NCBI GenBank assembly: GCA_947503625.1
Contig: CANNEK010000004.1
Span: 124,001-188,000, forward strand
Direction of reading: 5' to 3'
Source: an uncultured Kordiimonas sp.
GTDB lineage: Bacteria; Pseudomonadota; Alphaproteobacteria; Sphingomonadales; Kordiimonadaceae
DNA: 64,000 nt
A program made the position numbers and the translations under genes. Shown piece by piece: positions 33,871 through 42,276 of this stretch (position 1 is its first letter; each line of letters begins with the position of its first letter). A model generated the notes under the pieces. That model saw only the letters and a program-made list of their open reading frames with translations. It ran no database searches and was not told where the DNA came from.

Positions 33871-33897
33871 ACGGGGCCGGATTGGTCCCGTTTCTTT
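33871..33897 (+). terminator. Rho-independent terminator after the DUF2141 gene
   Basis: ACGGGGCC (33871-33878) pairs with GGTCCCGT (33884-33891) through one G-T wobble, with a 5-base loop, then TTTCTTT. It separates the DUF2141 transcript from the kinase operon, which must therefore have a promoter in 33898-33952 or be reached by read-through. Confidence 0.78.
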
Positions 33898-33952
33898 ATG
33901 AAGGCGTTCGGTTTCCTATAGTTTACCGTGTGCGGTTGGAGTTTCTGCATTC

Positions 33953-34954
33953 ATGCAGGTCGAAAAACATACTGTCGAAAGTGGTGCAACTGTCCCCTTG
34001 GTGGTGATGATATCCAATCCGCTCAGCACGACCAATGCCAAATCTCTGGATGATATCCGGGCGATAGTGAATTCAAGTGCGAATGTCGTGCATTATGAAC
34101 TTGACGGCATTGAAAGCCTCAAGGATGCACTTGAATTGTTTTCCCGGGCTAATCCGGCCATGTTGGTCATTAACGGCGGAGACGGGACGATCGGCGCAGC
34201 ACTGGCATCGCTTCTTTATAACAACCCGTTTGACGTAATTCCTCCAATTGCTTTCTTGCCCGGCGGAAAAACCAACATGACCGCCGCCGATTTGGGTTTC
34301 AAAGGAAAACCAACCAGAGTCCTTAAAAAGCTTCTGAAATTGGCGCAGACAGGAGAAATTCCAAACTCTTTGACACGGCGCCATCTGATTGAGATGGATC
34401 TGGGGGATGGCTCAACACCTAAAGTTGGTACTTTTTTTGGGACTGCGGGCATTGTTCGGGGAATTTTTTGGTGCCGGGAAAACGCGTATGCCAAAGGGCT
34501 GCCGAACGCGGTTGCCCACATCTGGTCTGCGTACAAGTTAATTACGTCTGCCCTTGGCCTTTCTCGCACGAAAGGCCTTATGATATCAGAACCCATGTCT
34601 ATTACCGTACCCGGTAGCGCACGCATTAAGGGACGCTATTCCATTGTGATGGTGACGACGCTTAATAAATTGCTGTTTGGCGTCAAGCCTTATGGGCGCG
34701 ACGGCAGCGGCGGATTAAGGTTCTCGGCGTTTGAGGCTGGCCCGGGGACGCTGGTACGTTCTTTCTTTGGCCTGATTTCAAAAAGGTTTGGCAACAGCTA
34801 TATCAAAGGCTTGCACGTTCGTAAAAGTAATCAGGTCCGGGTTGAAGGCACTGACCCCGTGACGCTTGATGGTGAGATTTATCAGCCAATACCTGATAGA
34901 CCTGTTGTTCTCAAAGGCGACAGGTCTCTTTCGTTTGTGTCGCTAAAAAAATGA
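33953..34954 (+). CDS. cpgB: LCB5-type lipid kinase, candidate ceramide kinase
   Basis: A 333-residue cytoplasmic kinase of the diacylglycerol/sphingosine-kinase fold. The nucleotide-binding signature is NGGDGT (Gly75-Gly76-Asp77-Gly78), followed by PGGKTNMTAADLG, which replaces the usual GTGNDFA loop, and the C-terminal VTLDGEIYQP turn. The altered loop fits the distinct bacterial ceramide-kinase clade described from Caulobacter (CpgB). Its position beside spt supports phosphorylation of ceramide rather than diacylglycerol. The symbol is by family and context. Its stop overlaps the next start (ATGA), so the two proteins are probably made together. Confidence 0.75.
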   Translation: MQVEKHTVESGATVPLVVMISNPLSTTNAKSLDDIRAIVNSSANVVHYELDGIESLKDALELFSRANPAMLVINGGDGTIGAALASLLYNNPFDVIPPIAFLPGGKTNMTAADLGFKGKPTRVLKKLLKLAQTGEIPNSLTRRHLIEMDLGDGSTPKVGTFFGTAGIVRGIFWCRENAYAKGLPNAVAHIWSAYKLITSALGLSRTKGLMISEPMSITVPGSARIKGRYSIVMVTTLNKLLFGVKPYGRDGSGGLRFSAFEAGPGTLVRSFFGLISKRFGNSYIKGLHVRKSNQVRVEGTDPVTLDGEIYQPIPDRPVVLKGDRSLSFVSLKK

Positions 34955-35940
34955 ACAGCCAACGCACGAAAAATGACGTCGCGGACACCGCGACTATCTC
35001 GTCTGACAAAGCATTGGTAGACTTTGTGCTGGCGGAATGGGACAGAGAAATTCCAGAGGCGGTAACTGCGGCAGCTGACGACATTACAGCGCGTTATGGA
35101 GATGCTGTGCTCGGCGTCTTGTTTTATGGCTCGTGTTTGCGAACAGGCGAGATCGAGGACAAAATACTCGACTTTTATGTGGTCGTTGAAGACTATCATT
35201 TGGCCTATCAAAATCGCTGGCTTGCTTTGGCAAATCAGATTTTGCCGCCAAATGTATTTTATCACGAAATCGATGTAGACGGTATGACAGTCCGATCAAA
35301 ATATGCTGTTGTCTCCGCAGCTGATTTGCGCTTTCGAGCAAGCGCCGCCTGCATGAACGTTTCTATCTGGGCACGCTTCTGCCAGCCCTGCATGTTGGTT
35401 CGACCCAGGTCAGACGCAGCTAAGGCGGAAATCTCCATAGATGTAGCTGCAGCTATATGCACCATGCTTAGCAATCTGCTGGAACTCAAACCGTGGGCCA
35501 CCAGTTCACGCGATCTTTGGGTTGCTGCATTCGAAGAAACCTATGCAGCCGAATTGCGTTCTGAGAGGGGAGGAAAGGGGTTGGAGATATACCTTCTGGA
35601 CCAGTCCCGTTATGATGAATTGACGCCAATTGCCCTTAATGTACTAGGAATTCCGGAACAAGCACGAGACTCGTCCCCGCCAGCTACGCAACCATCAAGA
35701 ACCGATAATTTTCAGGCGAAGTTTTCGTGGGCCATGCGCCGAACCAATGGAAAGCTTGTCAGTTTCCTCAGGCTGGTAAAGGCATCTATGACGTTTGATG
35801 GTGGTATCGATTATCTCGCATGGAAAATCCGCAGGCACTCGGGTGTCGATGTCGAGATAAAGGATTGGATGCGCAAACATCCCATTATTGCAGGGGTTGT
35901 ACTGTTCTGGAACCTGCGGAAAAAAGGCGCATTTCGCTAA
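34951..35940 (+). CDS. Tam41/Mmp37-like CTP:phospholipid cytidylyltransferase
   Basis: A 329-residue protein with a nucleotidyltransferase core like mitochondrial Tam41, which makes CDP-diacylglycerol from phosphatidate. The Gly-Ser pair is Gly60-Ser61 in LFYGSCLRTG. The metal-binding aspartate is Asp74 in ILDFYVVVEDYHLAYQNRW, and the third segment is VFYHEIDVDGMTVRSKYAVVS. Only one acidic residue is obvious in the DhD position, as Tyr occupies the second. The C-terminal helical domain is divergent. Coupled to the lipid kinase by a four-base overlap, it could convert ceramide 1-phosphate to CDP-ceramide; this step is inferred. It converges on spt with a 15-base gap. Confidence 0.65.
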   Translation: MNSQRTKNDVADTATISSDKALVDFVLAEWDREIPEAVTAAADDITARYGDAVLGVLFYGSCLRTGEIEDKILDFYVVVEDYHLAYQNRWLALANQILPPNVFYHEIDVDGMTVRSKYAVVSAADLRFRASAACMNVSIWARFCQPCMLVRPRSDAAKAEISIDVAAAICTMLSNLLELKPWATSSRDLWVAAFEETYAAELRSERGGKGLEIYLLDQSRYDELTPIALNVLGIPEQARDSSPPATQPSRTDNFQAKFSWAMRRTNGKLVSFLRLVKASMTFDGGIDYLAWKIRRHSGVDVEIKDWMRKHPIIAGVVLFWNLRKKGAFR

Positions 35941-35955
35941 CACGCCTTCAGTTTG

Positions 35956-37155
35956 CTAATCAATATTCAGGCCGACAATCTCAGCCGTACGTTTGAAGCG
36001 AGCTATGATTTCACTGATTTGCTCACTTGTATGCTGAGCGCACACGCTGATTCTCAGCAGGAACATGCCGGCTGGCGTTGCAGGCGGCGCAGCCATGTTG
36101 GCATAAACGCCCTCGAACAAAAGAGTTTCCCAAAACCGTGTGCCTATCATTACATCAGGCAGGTGAACCGCAATGATCGGGCTCTCGGCCTCGTCGGTAC
36201 ACATGTTGAAGCCTGCTTTTTTCAGGCCCGTATGCAGTTGACGGGCATTTTCCCAAAGATGGGCGCGCCTGTTACCACTGCGCCTGATCGCCTCGATAGA
36301 CTTGGTGGCTGAAGCCACCACGCTTGGTGGCAGGCTGGCGGTAAAAATGTAGGGACGGCTGACAAACCGCAGAACGTCGAACTTTGGGTGGCTGGAAACA
36401 GCGAACCCACCAACGGTGCCAACCGATTTGGAGAATGTGCCGACATAAAAATCGACCATATGTTCGACACCCAACTCTTCGGCAACACCACGACCGTTTT
36501 CACCGGAAAACCCCATTGAATGGGCCTCATCAACCAGCGTCATACAGCCATATTTTTTTCCGACCTCCAGCAATTCCTTGAGTGGGGCGGCATCACCCAG
36601 CATCGAATAGATGCCTTCCACGACAAGGAGTTTGCCCGCATCCTCAGGTAGCCGCTTCAAACGGCGTTCAAGGTTTTCCGCGTCATTGTGCTTGAAGCGA
36701 ACGATGGTTGCGTTGCCCATTGAGCATCCGTCATAGATAGAGGCATGACTGTCGGCATCTATAATAACATAATCGTCTTTTCCGCCGAGAGCTGAAATCA
36801 TGCCCAGGTTGGCCTGATAGCCTGTGGAGAAGACCATGCAGTGTTCCATGCCGTAAAAGTCTGCGATTGTTGCTTCAAGGGCCTTGTGACCACCATAGGT
36901 GCCATTAAGGACACGAGAGCCTGTGGTGCCTGTACCAAAGTCGTCAAGCGCGGTTTTGGCGGCTTCCAGAGCTTCCTCGTTAAAGGTCATGCCCATATAA
37001 TTGTTTGTGCCCGCCAAGATTGTGTGACGACCACTTATGACTGCCTCTGTCTCAGAGATCACTTCATCGATAACAACTTTGAAAGGATCGGCCTTTTCAA
37101 ATGGTAGCGACGCGCGCAAGTCGACAATCGAGTCAAATTTATCAAGTAAATCCAC
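35956..37155 (-). CDS. spt: Serine palmitoyltransferase
   Basis: A 399-residue PLP enzyme of the alpha-oxoamine synthase family; Spt condenses serine with an acyl thioester to give 3-ketosphinganine. Signatures are NNYMGMTFNE, GTGTTGSRVLNGTYGGHKALE, DADSHASIYDG, VDEAHSMGFSGENGRG and the PLP lysine Lys243 in GTFSKSVGTVGG. KBL and ALAS relatives share this fold, but the adjacent dedicated ACP, ceramide reductase-like SDR and acyl-ACP synthetase point to Spt. It begins with GTG eight bases after the acpR stop; TAGGA of that stop region supplies the ribosome site. Confidence 0.88.
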   Translation of the reverse strand: MDLLDKFDSIVDLRASLPFEKADPFKVVIDEVISETEAVISGRHTILAGTNNYMGMTFNEEALEAAKTALDDFGTGTTGSRVLNGTYGGHKALEATIADFYGMEHCMVFSTGYQANLGMISALGGKDDYVIIDADSHASIYDGCSMGNATIVRFKHNDAENLERRLKRLPEDAGKLLVVEGIYSMLGDAAPLKELLEVGKKYGCMTLVDEAHSMGFSGENGRGVAEELGVEHMVDFYVGTFSKSVGTVGGFAVSSHPKFDVLRFVSRPYIFTASLPPSVVASATKSIEAIRRSGNRRAHLWENARQLHTGLKKAGFNMCTDEAESPIIAVHLPDVMIGTRFWETLLFEGVYANMAAPPATPAGMFLLRISVCAQHTSEQISEIIARFKRTAEIVGLNID

Positions 37156-37163
37156 GGGAGTTC

Positions 37164-37409
37164 CTAGTTTTCGCCAACAATTTTTTCGACAGCATCCGCA
37201 ACCTGACCAACTGTTTCGAGATCAGGGAGCATGTTCAGAGGCAGGACAATATCAAACTCGTCCTCAATTTCTGCCACCAGGTCCATTACCGTCAAACTGT
37301 CCAGTTCAAGATCAACTGCAAAAGTGGTTTGCGGCGCCAGCTCAGCATCCTTTTTATTAAGTGGAGCTATCAAACCGTATATCGTTTCCAGAGTTTTTGC
37401 CTGCGCCAT
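37164..37409 (-). CDS. acpR: Acyl carrier protein dedicated to sphingolipid synthesis
   Basis: An 81-residue acidic carrier protein. The phosphopantetheine site is Ser39 in ELDSLTVMDL, followed by VAEIEDEFDIVLPLNML, the usual second helix. It lies directly upstream of spt in the same operon, and in Caulobacter a dedicated ACP (AcpR) in the same place delivers the acyl chain to Spt. A GGCGGA site precedes the ATG. The symbol rests on gene order. Confidence 0.87.
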   Translation of the reverse strand: MAQAKTLETIYGLIAPLNKKDAELAPQTTFAVDLELDSLTVMDLVAEIEDEFDIVLPLNMLPDLETVGQVADAVEKIVGEN

Positions 37410-37485
37410 TTTATCCGCCCATGTTGTTGTGTGTACTTCAGTTCAAAGTACGTTGATATGCTCTCTTATATCTGTATGACCGTCA

Positions 37486-38442
37486 TCATAAAAGGTCATT
37501 TTTCCGATACCAGCCGAGCGTGTCTTCTAGGCCGGATTTAAGGTCAAATTGTGGTGACCATTTGGCGTGTTGGAAACGTCTTGGTTCCTTTACCGTCCAA
37601 TCCGGGTGGCACAGATATCTTGCAGTCGAAAGCGTTAGCATAAAAGGGCGACCAAGCCCCCGGGCGAGCAGGTCATTGAGGGCTCCAATGGCACCCAGAG
37701 CAACAAAAGGAACAGGAATAACCCGTATTTTACTTCGCTCTGCGCCGGGCAGTGACCTTGCTACATCCCGAATATCATAGCCGCCAGTTTTTCCGTCATC
37801 AATCTCGACAATGGCTTGCTTGTTGCTTTTGTCACAAAGAGCCACCAGCGCGGACGCCAGATCCGCAGCATGTATCATTGAAAAGCGATTGGTTCTGCCA
37901 CCTGGTGCTGGCAGCATGCCAAATCTGGTGGCTTTGAAAAGCTTCAGAATTTCCTTGTCACCCGGACCATAAATTGCGGGAGGACGGATAATAGTCCATG
38001 AAAAATCCCATTTGCGCGCCGTGAGCAGCATCTCTGTACCCGCTTTGCTTGCGCCGTAATGTGAAAGGCGTGGCTCGCGCGCAGCAAGGCTTGATACATG
38101 GATGACATGATCAACCCCTGAAGCTTGTGCCGTTTTAAAAAGGGTTTTGCTACCCGCAACGTTCACGTCAAAGAAGGCGTCCCGGTTTATCGCTTTTGTC
38201 AGACCGGCCAGATGAATGAGGCAAGTACAATTTTCGGTGAGAGCAGTAAGGCTGGCTTCATCGTCCAGCGATCCTTCAACCCAGGTCAGGCCTTCAACAT
38301 CCTGCTGCGGGCGTCTTGTTAGCGCTTTTACCTGAAAACCTTCTTTTGTCAGAGCATGGAGCAGGTGCCCGCCAACAAATCCGGTTGCACCGGTGAGCGC
38401 TATCACTTCACCGTTTTCATTCTTTTTTGTAGTTGTCGGCAT
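37486..38442 (-). CDS. cerR: NAD-dependent epimerase/SDR, candidate ceramide reductase
   Basis: A 318-residue extended short-chain dehydrogenase. The cofactor loop TGATGFVGGHL is at residues about 18-28 and the catalytic Tyr/Lys are in HYGASKAG. The active-site serine region is HVSSLAA, and WTIIRPPAIYGPGD is typical of the epimerase group. In Caulobacter the enzyme in this slot (CerR) reduces the 3-keto group of oxidised ceramide. Substrate is inferred from operon position between aasR and acpR. GAGG precedes the ATG, and aasR is 13 bases upstream. Confidence 0.82.
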   Translation of the reverse strand: MPTTTKKNENGEVIALTGATGFVGGHLLHALTKEGFQVKALTRRPQQDVEGLTWVEGSLDDEASLTALTENCTCLIHLAGLTKAINRDAFFDVNVAGSKTLFKTAQASGVDHVIHVSSLAAREPRLSHYGASKAGTEMLLTARKWDFSWTIIRPPAIYGPGDKEILKLFKATRFGMLPAPGGRTNRFSMIHAADLASALVALCDKSNKQAIVEIDDGKTGGYDIRDVARSLPGAERSKIRVIPVPFVALGAIGALNDLLARGLGRPFMLTLSTARYLCHPDWTVKEPRRFQHAKWSPQFDLKSGLEDTLGWYRKNDLL

Positions 38443-38455
38443 TGTTGCCTCGCGG

Positions 38456-40204
38456 CTAGCTGGCGATCGCTTGTAGATGGCCAGACATATACTGATTACG
38501 TGCCTTGGTTCTGCTTAGCTTGCCAGAGGATGTTCTGGGCAGTGACTTAGGCGGCACGAGCTCAATTATGCAGTTAACTCCTGTTTCAGACTGAATTTGC
38601 TTCTTCAGCGCGTCAATCAACAGCAGCCGTTCCGAAGCATCTGAAATACGGCATTGTGCCAGGATAAGAGGTGTTTCTTCAGAGTTTTCACCCGGCACAG
38701 AAATTGCAGCAACATCGCCTTTTTTAAGGCCTTCAACCTGTTCAGCAGCCCACTCGATATCCTGAGGCCAATGGTTGCGACCATTCACAATAATCATATC
38801 CTTGGCGCGGCCAACAATGTAAATGCAGCTGTCTTTCATGTAACCCATGTCACCGGTATCAAGCCAGCCTTCAGGGCTGAGAACTTCGCGGGTCGTTTCG
38901 GGATCGTTAAAATATTCGCGCATAACGGATGTGCCGCGCAGATAAACCCGACCAACTTTACGGTCCGGCAAAGGAATGTCGCCTTCATCGCGAATCTCGA
39001 TTTCGTACTCGGGAAGCAGGCGGCCACAATTTACAACCTCCCGCATGCGGCTTTCGCCAGAGCCATTCACCAAAACGTGGCGATCACCTGTTAGGGCGGC
39101 CTCTTCAATCAAATCAACCTCGATGCCTTTTCCTACTTCACCGAAGCTGACACCCAAGGTACATTCCGCAAGGCCGTAACTCGGCAAGAACGCGTTATAT
39201 GAGAAGCCGATTTGGCCAAAGGTCTGCTGGAATTCTTTCATGACATCCGGGCGGATCATCTCGGCGCCGATGCCGGCAACCCGGACACTGGAGAGATCAA
39301 GTCCTTCCATGGCGCTGGCACGCATCGCTGCGCGGCGGGTGCAGATGTCAAAACCAAATGTTGGGCTATAGGTAATTGTGCCCTTGTTCCCGCTCAAAAC
39401 CCGAAGCCAGCTTAATGGCCGTCTCGCAAATTCCTCGGTTGGGATAAAGTCCACAGATATCTGGCAGGTAAGTGTCGTCAGCAGTGTTCCAACCAAGCCC
39501 ATGTCATGATAAAATGGCAACCATGAAACGCACCGATCATTTTCCTCAAGCTTGACACCATGATAACCCATGCCGTGGGTGTTGGCGAGCAACGAGCGGT
39601 GCGTCACAGATACTCCGTGAGGGAAGCGGGTACTGCCTGAAGAATACTGCAGATAGGCAAGGTCGTCCGGGGTTGGCAAAACAGGTTCGCCGTTACCCTC
39701 CGAATTCATGAACGCGTTGATGTCACCTTTGAAGGTTAGCTCCAGGCCGTCAGTCGCCTGAGCTGAAATTTCATCCATGAAAGATGGCGCCATCAAGCCG
39801 TTTGCCTTACAGCTCTCCATCTGCATACGCAGTTGAGAAACATAACCCTCTTTTCCACCAAAAGATGTTGGAAGCGGCAGGGGTACAGGCAGGACGCTGG
39901 CATACTGGCAACCGACAAAAAAGCTAACGAAGTTGGCGCTGGTTTCGGCGATCAAGGCAATCCGGTCGCCTTTTTTAAAACCCATGCCCACAAGTTTGCG
40001 GCCAATTGTCTCCGCGCGGTCGCGCACTTCAGCCCAGGTGATGGTTTCCATGACATCACCGCGGGCGTTATAAAAGTTGGCACCGCGCACGCCTTTTGCC
40101 GCATATTCGATTGCGTCAACAAGCGTATCAAAGTCTGAAAAGCGTCTTTCAAGAGACGGATCTAAAGTCGGTGTAACCACTGTCTGCACGTTGGAATCGA
40201 CCAT
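38456..40204 (-). CDS. aasR: Fatty acyl-AMP ligase / acyl-ACP synthetase
   Basis: A 582-residue AMP-forming enzyme of the FAAL type. The P-loop-like SSGSTRFPHGVSVTHRSLLAN, SWLPFYHDMGLVG, TGDMGYMKDSCIYIVGRAKDMI and the C-terminal lysine region RTSSGKLSRTKAR are all present. It would load a fatty acid on the neighbouring acyl carrier protein for Spt or ceramide synthase, like AasR of Caulobacter. It is the first gene of the aasR-cerR-acpR-spt operon. The 268-bp region 40205-40472 must hold its promoter and that of the divergent aminotransferase; no clear hexamers were identified there. Confidence 0.87.
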   Translation of the reverse strand: MVDSNVQTVVTPTLDPSLERRFSDFDTLVDAIEYAAKGVRGANFYNARGDVMETITWAEVRDRAETIGRKLVGMGFKKGDRIALIAETSANFVSFFVGCQYASVLPVPLPLPTSFGGKEGYVSQLRMQMESCKANGLMAPSFMDEISAQATDGLELTFKGDINAFMNSEGNGEPVLPTPDDLAYLQYSSGSTRFPHGVSVTHRSLLANTHGMGYHGVKLEENDRCVSWLPFYHDMGLVGTLLTTLTCQISVDFIPTEEFARRPLSWLRVLSGNKGTITYSPTFGFDICTRRAAMRASAMEGLDLSSVRVAGIGAEMIRPDVMKEFQQTFGQIGFSYNAFLPSYGLAECTLGVSFGEVGKGIEVDLIEEAALTGDRHVLVNGSGESRMREVVNCGRLLPEYEIEIRDEGDIPLPDRKVGRVYLRGTSVMREYFNDPETTREVLSPEGWLDTGDMGYMKDSCIYIVGRAKDMIIVNGRNHWPQDIEWAAEQVEGLKKGDVAAISVPGENSEETPLILAQCRISDASERLLLIDALKKQIQSETGVNCIIELVPPKSLPRTSSGKLSRTKARNQYMSGHLQAIAS

Positions 40205-40472
40205 AATTACCCCAGGGCTGTTTCGGTACTAGCCTAAAAAACAACACGACAACAATGGTTTATAACACTGTTGTCAGCAAAAACTATACAAAAAAACACA
40301 CGTTTAAAAGCCAGAAAATACTTGCATTTGGCCCCGTTTAGACAGTTCATAACTGTCCCATCGCACGCTTGATTATTACGGCTGGATTACAATCTGCTGA
40401 TCATATTCGCAAGACAAATTTATCCAACCAAGTGTGAGAAACAGGCAATTAGACGAGGATTGCGGCTAAAAA

Positions 40473-41669
40473 ATGACATATGTACCCTTGGGATTGGACC
40501 CCGAAGCACTGGCAACAGTCCGCGAACAGACATCGGGAATTTTGGACCGAATTCATTTGGATAACTGTGGTTCGGCGCTCATGCCAGATCCTGTCGCTGA
40601 TGTAATAAGGCGTGCTTTTGAACGTGATGTCGCATTTGGCGGCTATGTGGCCCAGGAGCAACAGGCTGATAACCTGGACGCAACATACAAATCGCTGACA
40701 AGGCTATTTGGGGGCACGGTTGATGATTATGCTTTTGTAGGCAGTGCGGTCGATGGCTGGACCAAAGCTTTCTACAGTATACCATTTGGCGCGGGTGATA
40801 ATATCATCACTGCTTACAACGAATACTGCAGCAACTTTGTCGCCTATCTTCAGATGAGAGAGCGGGCAGGGATTGATATCAGGGTTGCGGCTCAGGCACC
40901 GACTGGAGGTATCGATCTGGGTCATCTGGAGTCTTTGATTGATGATCGAACCAAACTGATTTCTATTAGTCATATGCCTTCCTCGAGCGGTGAGATAAAT
41001 CAGGTTAAAGACGTGGGCACAATCGCTAGGAAAGCGGGCGTTCTGTTTCAGCTTGATGCTTGCCAGTCAGCCGGGCACATCCCGGTGAATGTTGACGATA
41101 TAGGGTGCGACATCATGACAGGCACTGCGCGCAAGTTTTTGCGAGGGCCAAGGGGTATCGGTTTCTTGTATGTTAACCAGGCAGCACGAGAACAGATGGA
41201 GCCCGTGGTTTTAACCAACCAGGCAGCAGAGTGGAGCAGCCGGGATGCGTACACATTGCGCAGCGATGCCAGGGTTTTTGAGGCTTGGGAGCGCAGCGTT
41301 GTCAACCAACTCGGTTTTGGTGCGGCGATTGACTATTTGTTGGAGCTGGGAGTGGAAAAGGCGACGACCCAGATTGCGCAGAATGCTGGATATCTGCGCG
41401 CCGCGCTTGCCAACCTTCCCAACGTTCGGGTGGCTTGTCCGTCAGGCGCAAGCTCCGCGATCATTACATTAAATGTTCTGGGTAAAAGCCCTTCGGAAGT
41501 GAAAGCTGATCTGGAACGACAGAGCATTGCTGTACAGATCGCCAGTGTGGTGCATACGCGCCTGGACCTGGAGGACCGCGGAATCGATAGCGCGGTGCGT
41601 GTATCCCCTCACTATTACAACAATAAAGAAGATTTGGATGCGTTTTTGACGGCAGTGGAAACCCTGTAA
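40473..41669 (+). CDS. Class V aminotransferase / cysteine-desulfurase-like PLP enzyme
   Basis: A 398-residue fold-type I PLP enzyme. It opens with IHLDNCGSALMP, followed by the YNEYCSNFVAYL strand, ISISHMPSSSGEINQVKDVG, and LDACQSAGHIPVNV. The PLP lysine lies in GTARKFLRGPRGIGFLYV. It resembles the isopenicillin-N-epimerase/EgtE-like branch rather than IscS, because no catalytic Cys loop is visible. Substrate is unknown. It diverges from the aasR-spt operon and is followed one base later by recX; any link to sphingolipids is speculative. Confidence 0.82.
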   Translation: MTYVPLGLDPEALATVREQTSGILDRIHLDNCGSALMPDPVADVIRRAFERDVAFGGYVAQEQQADNLDATYKSLTRLFGGTVDDYAFVGSAVDGWTKAFYSIPFGAGDNIITAYNEYCSNFVAYLQMRERAGIDIRVAAQAPTGGIDLGHLESLIDDRTKLISISHMPSSSGEINQVKDVGTIARKAGVLFQLDACQSAGHIPVNVDDIGCDIMTGTARKFLRGPRGIGFLYVNQAAREQMEPVVLTNQAAEWSSRDAYTLRSDARVFEAWERSVVNQLGFGAAIDYLLELGVEKATTQIAQNAGYLRAALANLPNVRVACPSGASSAIITLNVLGKSPSEVKADLERQSIAVQIASVVHTRLDLEDRGIDSAVRVSPHYYNNKEDLDAFLTAVETL

Positions 41670-41670
41670 A

Positions 41671-42276
41671 ATGACTGACGACCATGAAGCTGGAGAATCT
41701 GCAAAAGTGGAAACTAAGCCGGCAAAAAAAAAGAAGGTTTCTGCAGCGTATCTTGAACGCGCGGCCTTTCATTATCTGGGCCGTTTCAATAGTTCAGAGA
41801 AAAACCTTCATAGTGTACTGGTTCGGAAGATAAGGCGCCGGAACGAAAACCACAGCGCGCCCAGTGGGGAACAGTTGGCGTGGGTCTCGGACGTTGTGTC
41901 CAAATGTGTGCGATATGGATATGTCAATGACGAGGCATATGCCAAACAGCGCACGGAGACTATGATACGCCGCGGTAAACCTCTCAGGGCGATGCGGCAA
42001 GACTTGCGCCATAAGGGAATTGATAGCGATCTGATTGAGTCTGCTCTCGCGGCCTTGGGAGAAGAAAGTGGCGCTGACACCGACAGGATTGCTGCAGCCG
42101 CTTACATCAAGCGCAGAAGATTTGGCGCATTCCGAAGAACTATCGAAAACCGGGAGGCGTTATCCGCGAAGCAGGAAAAGGAGTTGGCAGCGATGGCTCG
42201 GGCTGGTTTTGAGTATACGCTGTCGAGCGAATTGTTGTCCATGGAGATGGAGGAAATTAGCGAGCTGTTGGTTTAA
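41671..42276 (+). CDS. recX: RecX family regulatory protein
   Basis: A 201-residue helical protein of the RecX family, which modulates RecA filaments. Motifs are AYLERAAFHYLGRFNSSEKNL, GYVNDEAYAKQRTETMIRRGKPLRAMRQDL and KGIDSDLIESAL. A basic N-terminal extension (about 25 residues, KPAKKKKVS) is present, as in other alphaproteobacterial members. It is not next to recA. It lies one base after the class V aminotransferase, so they are probably co-transcribed, and its 3' end overlaps the convergent molybdenum gene by 20 bases. Confidence 0.85.
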   Translation: MTDDHEAGESAKVETKPAKKKKVSAAYLERAAFHYLGRFNSSEKNLHSVLVRKIRRRNENHSAPSGEQLAWVSDVVSKCVRYGYVNDEAYAKQRTETMIRRGKPLRAMRQDLRHKGIDSDLIESALAALGEESGADTDRIAAAAYIKRRRFGAFRRTIENREALSAKQEKELAAMARAGFEYTLSSELLSMEMEEISELLV

